Shown one piece after another: positions 1 through 8,498 of a stretch of DNA of 64,000 nucleotides. Within the stretch, counting starts at the first letter, position 1. Each line of letters starts with the position of its first letter. The stretch covers positions 1 through 64,000 of the forward strand of contig CABZVB010000005.1 of assembly GCA_902529115.1 (NCBI GenBank), written 5' to 3'. The notes beneath the pieces were generated by a model. It was given only the letters and a program-made list of their open reading frames with translations. It ran no database searches and had not been told where the DNA came from. Made by a program: the position numbers and the translations under genes. The DNA comes from an uncultured Balneola sp. GTDB lineage: Bacteria; Bacteroidota; Rhodothermia; Balneolales; Balneolaceae.

Positions 1-840
1 ACCCTAGGGATACGTGACTATATGGTCAAAAGTGGGCTACCAATAAAAGTATGCTTGGGCCTTAGTGGAGGTATAGACTCGGCTTTAGTGGCTGCATTAG
101 CTGTAGAGGCATTGGGTGCTGAGGCCGTAATTGGTTTGACCATGCCATCTGAATATTCTTCGAAGGGAAGTGTGGCCGATTCAATGCAACTAGCTAGGTC
201 CTTGAGCATAGAGTGTCATCAGATTCCCATTAAAGACATGGTAAAAGCCTTTGATCGTAGTATGGCCGAATATTTTAAAGGTACTGATTTTGGACTTGCT
301 GAGGAAAATATTCAAAGTAGGATAAGAGGATCTATTTTAATGGCATGGGCTAATAAATTTGGAGCGGTAGTATTAAACACGGGCAACAAATCCGAATATG
401 CCGTTGGGTACTGCACACTATATGGTGATATGAATGGTGCACTAGGGGTCATTTCGGACCTATATAAATCAGAAGTCTATGCACTCGCAGAGTGGATGAA
501 TGAGTACTATTATGAACGAGAAGTCATACCAATAGCAAGTTTAACTAAAGCACCCTCAGCAGAATTACGTCACGATCAAAAAGACTCCGATAGTTTGCCA
601 GATTATTTTATTTTAGATTCAATTTTAAGAGCGTATTTGGAGCACGAAAAAGAAGTATTAGAGATTACTAATATGGGATTTGATGTAGGATTAGTGAAGG
701 ATATTCTAAATAGGGTGGACATGAGTGAATTTAAGCGTTATCAGTCAGCACCTGGATTAAAAATTTCAAAAATTGCCTTTGGTGTAGGCCGTAGAAGACC
801 ACTAGTTCAGAAGTGGAAGCATGATCTAAATGACCATTAA
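1..840 (+). CDS. nadE: NAD+ synthase, C-terminal part (5' end outside window)
   Basis: ATP-dependent amidation of deamido-NAD to NAD+, the last step of NAD synthesis in the cytoplasm. The reading frame is open from base 1 (TLGIRDYMVK...), so the gene starts upstream of the window; the ATG at 22 is internal. Visible hallmarks are the PP-loop LSGGIDSAL (about residue 22), the NTGNKSE segment, KAPSAEL and the C-terminal GVGRRRP. The missing upstream part could be the nitrilase-type glutaminase domain of the glutamine-dependent form, but this cannot be seen. The last about 70 codons recur, diverged, at 8217-8432, so this gene is part of a rearrangement. Identification is sure; the form (NH3 or glutamine) is not. 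Confidence 0.95.
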   Translation, partial: TLGIRDYMVKSGLPIKVCLGLSGGIDSALVAALAVEALGAEAVIGLTMPSEYSSKGSVADSMQLARSLSIECHQIPIKDMVKAFDRSMAEYFKGTDFGLAEENIQSRIRGSILMAWANKFGAVVLNTGNKSEYAVGYCTLYGDMNGALGVISDLYKSEVYALAEWMNEYYYEREVIPIASLTKAPSAELRHDQKDSDSLPDYFILDSILRAYLEHEKEVLEITNMGFDVGLVKDILNRVDMSEFKRYQSAPGLKISKIAFGVGRRRPLVQKWKHDLNDH

Positions 841-858
841 AAAAGGATTCAATTACCT

Positions 859-919
859 GGGTAACAATTCAATAACATTCCGTTAATGACACGGTTACTA
901 TTGGGTTACAATTGAATAA
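859..919 (+). promoter_or_regulatory. Five 11-bp periodic repeats, Pho-box-like
   Basis: T(A/T)A-type half-sites begin exactly 11 bases apart at 862 (TAACA), 873 (TAACA), 884 (TAATG), 895 (TTACT) and 906 (TTACA). The two outer units sit in 17-base copies (859-875 and 903-919) that differ at two positions. Direct repeats with one-helical-turn spacing are the layout bound by PhoB/PhoP response regulators, and TTAACA-like units are the Bacillus PhoP form. The array lies 75 bases before a secreted 5'-nucleotidase, which fits phosphate-starvation control. The periodicity is seen; the regulator is inferred. Confidence 0.6.
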
Positions 920-993
920 TATCAATATAATTATACTCTAATATAGAGTGTTTAGTTTAGGGTTTTAAATGTTAAAATTTTAAAACCACCAAA

Positions 994-3900
994 ATGAAAA
1001 GCACTACTAAGTTTGTATTACTTCTAGGAGTACTCCTACTGCCATTACACAATATCAAGGCTCAACAGTTAATGAGTCATGATAACAATGGACCTGAAAT
1101 AACATCCTTCAGAATAGGAATATATTCTACTGGATTGTATGATGAAGGCGCAGCTGAAATCTCAGCCTATGATCCTGGTTCAATGCATTTATTTTTCACA
1201 AATGCTGAAGAAAATACAATTGAGGTATTAGACATTTCTGATCCTTCTAATCCAACCCAATTCACAGCAATTGATATGTCAGTATACGGTGACGGGGTAA
1301 ATAGTGTGGCGGTTTATGATGGTTTAGTTGCTGTTGCTGTAGAAGCTGCAGAAGTTGGGGTAAGAGGCAGTGTTGAATTTTTTAATGCGGCCGATGCAAC
1401 ACACTTAAAAACAGTTGAAGGAGGTTTTTTACCAGATGCAGTTACTTTTACGCCAAATGGCGACTATCTAATAGTATCAAATGAAGGCGAACCAAACGAT
1501 GGTTATACAATAGATCCTGTCGGTAGTGTATCAATCATAAAAATTTCTGATTATTCAGTAGCTGAAGCCACTTTTGATTCTTTCAATGCTCAAAAGGAAG
1601 CCCTAATAGCGTCTGGAGTTTGGATTACTGGTCCGGGTGCTTCCGTTGCTCAGGATTTGGAGCCCGAATATGCCACTTCACCTGATGGTGTAACGGCATA
1701 TGTTGTCTTACAAGAAAATAACGCACTTGCCGTTGTAGACATAGCCTCTGCGACTGTTACTTCGATTTTACCATTGGGAACCAAAGATCATAGTTTATTT
1801 ATAAACGGTCTTGACGCTTCTAACCAAGACAAAAGAATTAACATTCGTGAATGGCCAGTAAAAGGATTATATATGCCCGATGCTATTGCAAGTGCAACAA
1901 TTGGTGGTAAAAACTACTTATTTACGGCTAATGAAGGCGATGCAAGGGAATACGAAGACGGAGATTTTTTGTACATAGATGAAGCAAGAGTCAAGGATCT
2001 TAAATTAGATTCTACCATATTTACCGAGCCTGATTTGCAATCAAGTGAGAAATTAGGAAGACTAAAAGTAAAAACAGCTTTACCTGATACAAATGCCGCT
2101 GGTGAATACAAAACTTTGTATTCATTTGGCGCTAGATCATTTTCAATTTGGGATACAGATGGTAATCTTGTGTTTGATAGTGGTAATGATTTCGAAAGAA
2201 TCATCGCAGTGAGATATCCAAATGATTTTAATTCTACTAATTCTGATAATGACAGTTTTGACAACCGCTCTGATGACAAAGGTCCTGAACCAGAGGCTGT
2301 TACAGTTATTCATTTAGCAGGTGAAACATATGCACTTGTTGGATTAGAGAGTATGGGAGGGGTTATGGTGTATAATGTGACTGATCCTGAAAATGCGAAA
2401 TTTGTAGAATATTTTAATGATAGAAATTATACTGAACTTAACTTCCAAGAAGACTTCATTAAAGATACGCTCAGAACAGATTCAGAGATAGCATCAATAC
2501 TTAAAAATACCGTTGCTTCTGGACCAGAAAGTATTACATTCATACCACAAGGTGCTAGTCCATTGGCAGAACCATTAGCCGTGGTAAGTAATGAAGTAAC
2601 CGGGACAGTAACGATTAATCAAATTAATTTTAAGTCAAAGGCTGCACCATTATTCTTTTCTGAATATGCAGAGGGTTCTAGTAACAATAAATATCTAGAA
2701 ATTTATAATCCAACCTCTGATACGGTTAGTTTATTAGGTTATGCACTCGCGAATACAACTAATGGTGCAAATGTACCTGGAAAATATGATTTCTGGAATG
2801 AGGTGTTTTCGGCTTCCCATAAGATTGCACCTGGTGGTGTATTTGTTGTAGCACATCCTTCTGCTGATGGATTTATAAATGATACAACTAGCATTCTTTC
2901 TATTGCAGATACAACTCATCAATATCTAAGTAATGGTGATGATGGTTATGCACTGGTCTATGGAACTGAAGATAATTTTGAGATATTGGATATGTTAGGT
3001 GACTGGTTCGCTGATCCAGGTAGTGGTTGGGATGTTGGAGACGTAACTAATGGAACAAAAGATCACACATTAGTCAGAAAATTAAATATTCAAAGAGGTA
3101 ACGCAGGGCCCAGAGCATCATTTGGTGGCGCCGCTTATACCGAATGGATAGTTAAAGATAAAGACGACTGGTCAGGGCTTGGGCAACATGCACAAAATAC
3201 AATTATTACAATTCTCCACAATAATGACGGTGAATCCCAACTAATTAATGCCGGTGAAGGGTTGGAAGAATTTGGTGGAGTTGCTCGTTTCGCTAGTGCA
3301 GTAGAAAAAGCTAGATTTGATGCAAGACAAAAAGGCAATCTTCCTATCCTATTGTCATCAGGAGATAATTTCTTAGCGGGACCTGAATTCAATGCGAGTT
3401 TGAGCTCAGGTACATTTTTCGACGCAAAAGCTATCGGACTTTTAGATTATGAAGCACTTGCTTTAGGTAATCATGAATTTGATGCGGGACCAGTTGTGCT
3501 CTCAGAATTTATTAATTCTACGGGTGGTAACAATCCCACATTTTTAAGCGCTAATCTAGACTTTACAAATGTACCTTCACTTTCCTCATTGGAGTCACAA
3601 GGAAGAATTGCTACGAGCGTTGTTTATGAAGAAAAAACGGGTCGAAAAAGAAAATTAGGAATAATTGGAGCAACAACCGAGAATCTGCCTTTTATATCCT
3701 CACCTGGTGAAACCATTGTTAAAAATGTACTTCCTTCTGTACAAGCTGAAGTTGATGCTCTTACAGCTGATGGTGTGAACCATATTATATTGATAAGTCA
3801 TTTACAAGGAATTGAAGAAGATTCTTTACTTGCAACAAAACTATCGGGTGTGGATGTGATAATAGCCGGTGGTGGAGATGATTTATTGGCTAATTCAGGG

Positions 3901-6900
3901 GCACTTCTTGTTCCTGGTGACGAGATAAGATCTGCCTATCCGATGGTTGTTGCCGATGCAGATGGTATTAATATTCCATTAGTAACTGTGAAAGGACAGT
4001 ATACATACCTTGGCCGCTTGGACGTAGAATTTGACACAAATGGCGATGTGGTTTCATTTAATGGTAATCCAATAAGAATTGCCAGTGTCACTCAGGAAGG
4101 TGGTTTCCCAGATCATCCAGAAATGATGAACTCCGTGGTACTCCCTGTCAAGGCGTATGTAGACGATCTAGATAAAATTGAAATTGCAAGTAGCACGGTC
4201 CCACTACAAGCTGACAGAGAGCAAATAAGATCTAGAGAAACTAATATGGGTAACCTAGTAACCGATGCTTACATTGCTCTTGCATTGGATGGAGCAGAAG
4301 ACTTTGGTCTAGATATAAATGAAGATCGACTCGTGGCTTTGGCAAATGGAGGAGGTATTAGGGCAACTATCCCTCCTGGTTCTATAACAGCAAAGCAAAC
4401 CTTTGATGTGTTACCATTCCCTAATAATGTAGCATATATGCCGGATGTTTCACCTGAAATGTTGCATGAGGTTATGGAAAATGCGGTATCTCGTATAGAT
4501 CCATCAACAGGTATAGCTACAGGTGGTGGAACAGGTAGATTTGCGCAAATTTCTGGATTCAGAGTAGAGTTTGATCCTAATAATACCGCCATTGTCTATA
4601 ATGATGACGATGCCCAAACTATATCTGTTCGAGGAACAAGAGTTCAAACTATTACCCTCAATGACGGGACACCCATTGTTGAAGATGGAGAAGTTGTAAG
4701 TGGAGCTCCAAATGTTGACTTATTAACAGCAGATTATACTGCAGGTGGTGGCGATCAGTACCCATTTAGAGGTCAACCATTTTCCACTATTGGTTTAACC
4801 TACCAGCAAGCACTACAAATATATTTAGAAGAGTATGTTGGTGAAGTAAATGCCATTAACTATCCAGTTAGAGGAGAGGGAAGAATCGTTAATCTTGCAA
4901 TGGATCTTAAACAAGGTTTTACGCTTACGGTTCTCCATAATAATGATGGTGAATCGCAACTAATAAATGCTGGTGGTTCATTACAAGACTTTGGCGGTGT
5001 TGCAAGATTTGCTTCTGTTGTTCATCGCGAAAGACATGACGCGATGAAACAAGGGTTTGATCCAATATTACTCTCAGCGGGTGATAATTTTCTTCCAAGT
5101 CCGGAGTTCGATGCAAGTTTAGAGTCGGGAACTTTCTACGATGCAAAAGCAATAAATCTTTTACGTTATGATGCAGTTGCAATAGGTAATCATGATTTTG
5201 ATATGGGTCCTGTAGTTCTTGCTGAATTTATTGAACAAGCCAATGAAGATAATCCATTTACTGAGCCTAGGCTTATACCATTTTTAAGTGCTAATCTTGA
5301 CTACACAGGATCACCTGAGTTATCAAGATTAATAGAGAAAAATATGGTAGCATCTAGTTCCATTGTATTTACAGGTCAAAATACAATAGGTGTAATTGGA
5401 GCCACCACTGAAAATTTACCTTTCATTTCAAGCCCAGGAGCTGTAACAGTTAAGGATGTGGCAGAATCAGTCTCAGCAGAAGTTGAAAAACTTGAGGCTG
5501 CAGGTGTGGATGCAATTATATTAGTTAGCCATTTACAGGGTATACAAGAAGATTCTTTGTTGGCAACACAGTTAAAAGGTATTGATATATATATTGCCGG
5601 TGGCGGTGATGACTTATTAGCTAATACGGATGATCTATTGTTACCAGGTGATGTTGCAAAATCAGCCTACCCAATGGTAGTTACCGATATGGATGGTATT
5701 GAGGTACCTATTGTATCTACAAAAGGTGAATATGGATATCTAGGTAGGTTAGATGTAACTTTTGATGAACTTGGAAATGTCATTTCTTTTGATGGTGGTC
5801 AAAAGCGAGTTGCGTCAGAATTCTATCCAGATGGTGTAACTGAAGACCCATTATTTTTAGAAGAGATAGTTGATCCAGTTGCAGAATTTGTTCAAGACCT
5901 TGCTACTTCACAAGTTGGGGTATCAGAGGTATTTTTATTTGGCTCCAAAGATGATATACGGTCAAGAGAGACAAATTTAGGTAATCTAATAGCAGACGGT
6001 TTTAGAGCTACTGCTATAGAACGTGGAGCTGGTTTTGGCCTAGAATTAGATCCCAACAGAACTCTTGCGGTAACTAATGGAGGCGGTATCAGAGCGTCTA
6101 TTGCAGCTGGTAAAATAACTGCGCAGGATGTATCAAATGTGCTGCCATTTTCCAATAATATTGCAGTATTTCAAGATCTAGGTCCAGAAGTGCTTCAAGA
6201 AATAATGGAGAATGCTGTTTCACGAATAGACCCAGAGACAGGGCAACGATCAGGTGGTGGGACAGGTAGATTTGCACAAATCTCTGGTTTTAAAGTCGAA
6301 TTTGATCCATCTAAAACTGCAATTGAATATAACTCAGATGACGAACAAAGTATTTCAGTTGCTGGAAGTAGAGTGTTATCTATAACACTTAATGATGGTA
6401 CCGAAATAGTGAAAAATGGTTTTGTTGTAGATGGAGCTCCATCTGTGAACATCATTACAAATGACTATATAGCAAAGGGTGGTGATCAGTACCCATATAG
6501 GGGCACTAGCTTCCAAACTATTGGTTTAACATATACACAAGCTCTTGGTTTTTATATCACTGAGAATCTTGGTGGTGTTGTATTTGCAAGTCAGTATCCA
6601 GTAGAAGGTGAAGGTAGAATAGTTGATGTACTAAACACTTTTGAGAATCAAAAACCAGTTGTAAATCTCCCTGTTGAAATGAGTATGCTTGAAGATCAAC
6701 CAATGAGTTTTGATGCTAATAAAGTTATGAAAGATGATCGTGCTCTAGATGCTAATCATATGAGTATGACGTTTAAAGGTTCTTTCAGCATGGGTTATGA
6801 CATTAATGGCACTATGGTAACTTTAAACCCAGATACTAATGCATATGGTCAATTAAAAATGATACTCACTGTTACCGATGATCATGGTGAAACCGCATCG

Positions 6901-7494
6901 GATTCAACAATAATTACTGTTATTCCGGTCAATGATGCTCCTACAGCTGCATTTGAATTTGAGCAAGGGGGTAATGATGATGGGAATAATGTTGTAACAT
7001 TTACTAGCACTTCAAATGATGATGCAGATCCAAATGGATTTTTAGTGTCTTACTTTTGGAACTTTGGAGATGGAACAACAAGTACGGAAGCAAACCCAAC
7101 AAAAGAGTATACTTTTAGCCAAGAATTCGAAGTTGAGTTAACAGTTACAGATAATCAAGGTGCAACTAGTACTAAGAAAAGTCCTGTAAATGTTACTGTA
7201 GTTACTTCATCTGAATTGGAAAACTTACCTACTGAATTTAGTTTAAATCAGAATTATCCAAACCCATTTAACCCAACAACGGTAATTAATTATGATATAC
7301 CTGAAGCAACTAATGTTGTTCTTACAGTGTATAATATGCTTGGGCAAAAAATGACAACCTTGGTTAATGAAAATAAATCAGCAGGAAGGTATAGTATTAA
7401 TTTTGATGCAACATTATTCTCAAGTGGTGTATACATTTATAGACTTGAAGCTGGTCAATTTGTAAGTACAAAAAAGATGATGTTGATTAAATAA
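994..7494 (+). CDS. Giant secreted protein with two 5'-nucleotidase modules and T9SS tail
   Basis: A 2166-residue exported protein, probably a surface or secreted phosphatase for organic phosphate. Order: signal peptide (1-23, ending IKAQ); choice-of-anchor-I-like beta-propeller region (about 30-545); lamin-tail-like domain (about 550-730); first metallophosphatase/5'-nucleotidase module (about 737-1305); second module (about 1310-1880); cadherin-like segment; PKD domain (about 1980-2068); sorting tail from about 2084 with NYPNPFNPTT and a final basic KKMMLIK. Each nucleotidase module has LHNNDGES, a GNHE/DFD motif (H827, H1400), an AGGGDDLL motif, and the C-domain signatures RSRETN and NGGGIRA. 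The usual histidines of NDxHG and GHSH are replaced in both copies. The gene stands alone, behind a Pho-box-like array and before a strong terminator. The nucleotidase fold is clear; activity and substrate are inferred. Confidence 0.88.
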   Translation: MKSTTKFVLLLGVLLLPLHNIKAQQLMSHDNNGPEITSFRIGIYSTGLYDEGAAEISAYDPGSMHLFFTNAEENTIEVLDISDPSNPTQFTAIDMSVYGDGVNSVAVYDGLVAVAVEAAEVGVRGSVEFFNAADATHLKTVEGGFLPDAVTFTPNGDYLIVSNEGEPNDGYTIDPVGSVSIIKISDYSVAEATFDSFNAQKEALIASGVWITGPGASVAQDLEPEYATSPDGVTAYVVLQENNALAVVDIASATVTSILPLGTKDHSLFINGLDASNQDKRINIREWPVKGLYMPDAIASATIGGKNYLFTANEGDAREYEDGDFLYIDEARVKDLKLDSTIFTEPDLQSSEKLGRLKVKTALPDTNAAGEYKTLYSFGARSFSIWDTDGNLVFDSGNDFERIIAVRYPNDFNSTNSDNDSFDNRSDDKGPEPEAVTVIHLAGETYALVGLESMGGVMVYNVTDPENAKFVEYFNDRNYTELNFQEDFIKDTLRTDSEIASILKNTVASGPESITFIPQGASPLAEPLAVVSNEVTGTVTINQINFKSKAAPLFFSEYAEGSSNNKYLEIYNPTSDTVSLLGYALANTTNGANVPGKYDFWNEVFSASHKIAPGGVFVVAHPSADGFINDTTSILSIADTTHQYLSNGDDGYALVYGTEDNFEILDMLGDWFADPGSGWDVGDVTNGTKDHTLVRKLNIQRGNAGPRASFGGAAYTEWIVKDKDDWSGLGQHAQNTIITILHNNDGESQLINAGEGLEEFGGVARFASAVEKARFDARQKGNLPILLSSGDNFLAGPEFNASLSSGTFFDAKAIGLLDYEALALGNHEFDAGPVVLSEFINSTGGNNPTFLSANLDFTNVPSLSSLESQGRIATSVVYEEKTGRKRKLGIIGATTENLPFISSPGETIVKNVLPSVQAEVDALTADGVNHIILISHLQGIEEDSLLATKLSGVDVIIAGGGDDLLANSGALLVPGDEIRSAYPMVVADADGINIPLVTVKGQYTYLGRLDVEFDTNGDVVSFNGNPIRIASVTQEGGFPDHPEMMNSVVLPVKAYVDDLDKIEIASSTVPLQADREQIRSRETNMGNLVTDAYIALALDGAEDFGLDINEDRLVALANGGGIRATIPPGSITAKQTFDVLPFPNNVAYMPDVSPEMLHEVMENAVSRIDPSTGIATGGGTGRFAQISGFRVEFDPNNTAIVYNDDDAQTISVRGTRVQTITLNDGTPIVEDGEVVSGAPNVDLLTADYTAGGGDQYPFRGQPFSTIGLTYQQALQIYLEEYVGEVNAINYPVRGEGRIVNLAMDLKQGFTLTVLHNNDGESQLINAGGSLQDFGGVARFASVVHRERHDAMKQGFDPILLSAGDNFLPSPEFDASLESGTFYDAKAINLLRYDAVAIGNHDFDMGPVVLAEFIEQANEDNPFTEPRLIPFLSANLDYTGSPELSRLIEKNMVASSSIVFTGQNTIGVIGATTENLPFISSPGAVTVKDVAESVSAEVEKLEAAGVDAIILVSHLQGIQEDSLLATQLKGIDIYIAGGGDDLLANTDDLLLPGDVAKSAYPMVVTDMDGIEVPIVSTKGEYGYLGRLDVTFDELGNVISFDGGQKRVASEFYPDGVTEDPLFLEEIVDPVAEFVQDLATSQVGVSEVFLFGSKDDIRSRETNLGNLIADGFRATAIERGAGFGLELDPNRTLAVTNGGGIRASIAAGKITAQDVSNVLPFSNNIAVFQDLGPEVLQEIMENAVSRIDPETGQRSGGGTGRFAQISGFKVEFDPSKTAIEYNSDDEQSISVAGSRVLSITLNDGTEIVKNGFVVDGAPSVNIITNDYIAKGGDQYPYRGTSFQTIGLTYTQALGFYITENLGGVVFASQYPVEGEGRIVDVLNTFENQKPVVNLPVEMSMLEDQPMSFDANKVMKDDRALDANHMSMTFKGSFSMGYDINGTMVTLNPDTNAYGQLKMILTVTDDHGETASDSTIITVIPVNDAPTAAFEFEQGGNDDGNNVVTFTSTSNDDADPNGFLVSYFWNFGDGTTSTEANPTKEYTFSQEFEVELTVTDNQGATSTKKSPVNVTVVTSSELENLPTEFSLNQNYPNPFNPTTVINYDIPEATNVVLTVYNMLGQKMTTLVNENKSAGRYSINFDATLFSSGVYIYRLEAGQFVSTKKMMLIK

Positions 7495-7510
7495 GATTTA
7501 ATTTTGTAGT

Positions 7511-7544
7511 AAAGGCTTGTATGATTTAATACAAGCCTTTTTTT
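7511..7544 (+). terminator. Intrinsic terminator of the nucleotidase gene
   Basis: Perfect 12-bp stem AAAGGCTTGTAT/ATACAAGCCTTT with a six-base loop, followed by a T run, starting 17 bases after the stop codon. It isolates the phosphatase gene from the pseudogene that follows. Confidence 0.9.
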
Positions 7545-7577
7545 ATTTTTGAAGTAATTTTAGTTTTATGTTAGAAT

Positions 7578-8216
7578 ATGAAGCTAAAATTATTATTTCT
7601 ATTTTTTATTGGTTCGTATCAATATATCATTGCACAAGATGCACCTCCAACGGTAGAGTACCAAGAGATAAAAACCAAATATCTCCCTTATCATAATCCC
7701 ATGCAGGCTTGGTCTTTGTCCTCTACAGACATTGCAGCTGGTGACAACAGAATTAATTCCGATGGAGTTACAACTGGACAGTTTTGAGCGGGATATGATG
7801 CTTCACATCGCTAACATATATGGAACTCATGTACAGGCATTAAAGGAACAGGTAAACAAAGAGCCAGTAGAAGCAGAACGTCTAATTAACGAATCATTGG
7901 CGGCTTCGCAGGACTTGTTAGTTGAGTATCCAGAAATTAGAAGCAATACACGCTTTGCTCAACTCTCTAGAGCGGTTGTTGGTGAGTATCGAAATTTCTA
8001 CGGGATTAGCGAAGAAGAAGATCAGGCGCAGGGTGAAATATTTGCCATCCAAGAAGATTTTCCAGAAAATGAAAACACCTTGGCAGAGGACTTTAATTTT
8101 CCAAAAGATACCGAAACCTCCAAAACAACGTTGCCGTTACTGCAAAATGCACAAGTAAATCGACATCTTGTTTATTACACGCTTAGAAGGCCAGATGTGA
8201 TAGAAAAATGGAGAAG
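7578..8216 (+). pseudogene. Truncated, frameshifted copy of the MltD-like transglycosylase gene
   Basis: Matches the N-terminal about 245 codons of the intact transglycosylase gene at 8499-10568. It keeps a signal peptide of its own (MKLKLLFLFF...IIAQ) and then the shared stretch APPTVEYQEIKTKYLPY. A net one-base length change between about 7705 and 7745 moves the reading frame: the first frame stops at 7787 and the homology goes on in another frame from TTELIP. The match ends abruptly at EKWR, before the catalytic SLT domain, where the sequence becomes a nadE fragment. Most differences from the intact gene are at third codon positions, so this copy diverged while still functional, probably in another strain, and broke later. 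It cannot make an active enzyme. Confidence 0.85.
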
Positions 8217-8432
8217 GGATATATCGAAGAGGCCAAAGAATTTTCAGAACTAGTTCAGATGGGTTTTGATGCGGAATTAGTGCAAGATATTCTCAGAAAA
8301 GTGGATTTGAGTGAATTTAAACGATATCAATCGGCACCAGGATTAAAAGTCTCAAACGTAGCTTTTGGGGTAGGGCGGAGGCGACCAATTGTTCAAAAGT
8401 GGACAGGCTCCAGGTTGGGTCGTCTTTTCTAA
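8217..8432 (+). pseudogene. Orphan C-terminal fragment of nadE
   Basis: Codes for about 71 residues matching the end of NAD synthase: MGFDAELVQDIL, EFKRYQSAPGLK and FGVGRRRPIVQKW pair with the end of the nadE gene at the window start, after which the tails differ. The homology begins near 8217, directly after the truncated transglycosylase homology, so the two fragments meet at about 8213-8217. By eye the nucleotide identity to the other nadE copy is only about three quarters, mostly silent changes. A 74-residue frame from the ATG at 8208 could be translated but would be a domainless stub. It is best read as the old nadE end left behind when foreign DNA was inserted. Confidence 0.85.
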
Positions 8433-8498
8433 GAATTTTATTATATTATAGTAATACGTATACAAAACGTTACAATATCATCTAATTATTTGCACATC

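Noticed and set aside
4925-5182. Open frames on the strand opposite the nucleotidase gene
   Set aside because: They mirror a clearly coding strand with recognised domains and show no family features of their own.
994-7494. Fusion artefact from two joined genes
   Set aside because: The frame is open throughout with one signal peptide and one sorting tail, and the two nucleotidase modules are clearly diverged from each other.
8208-8432. A separate small NadE-like gene
   Set aside because: It lacks the PP-loop and all catalytic parts and begins at a recombination junction; it is a remnant.
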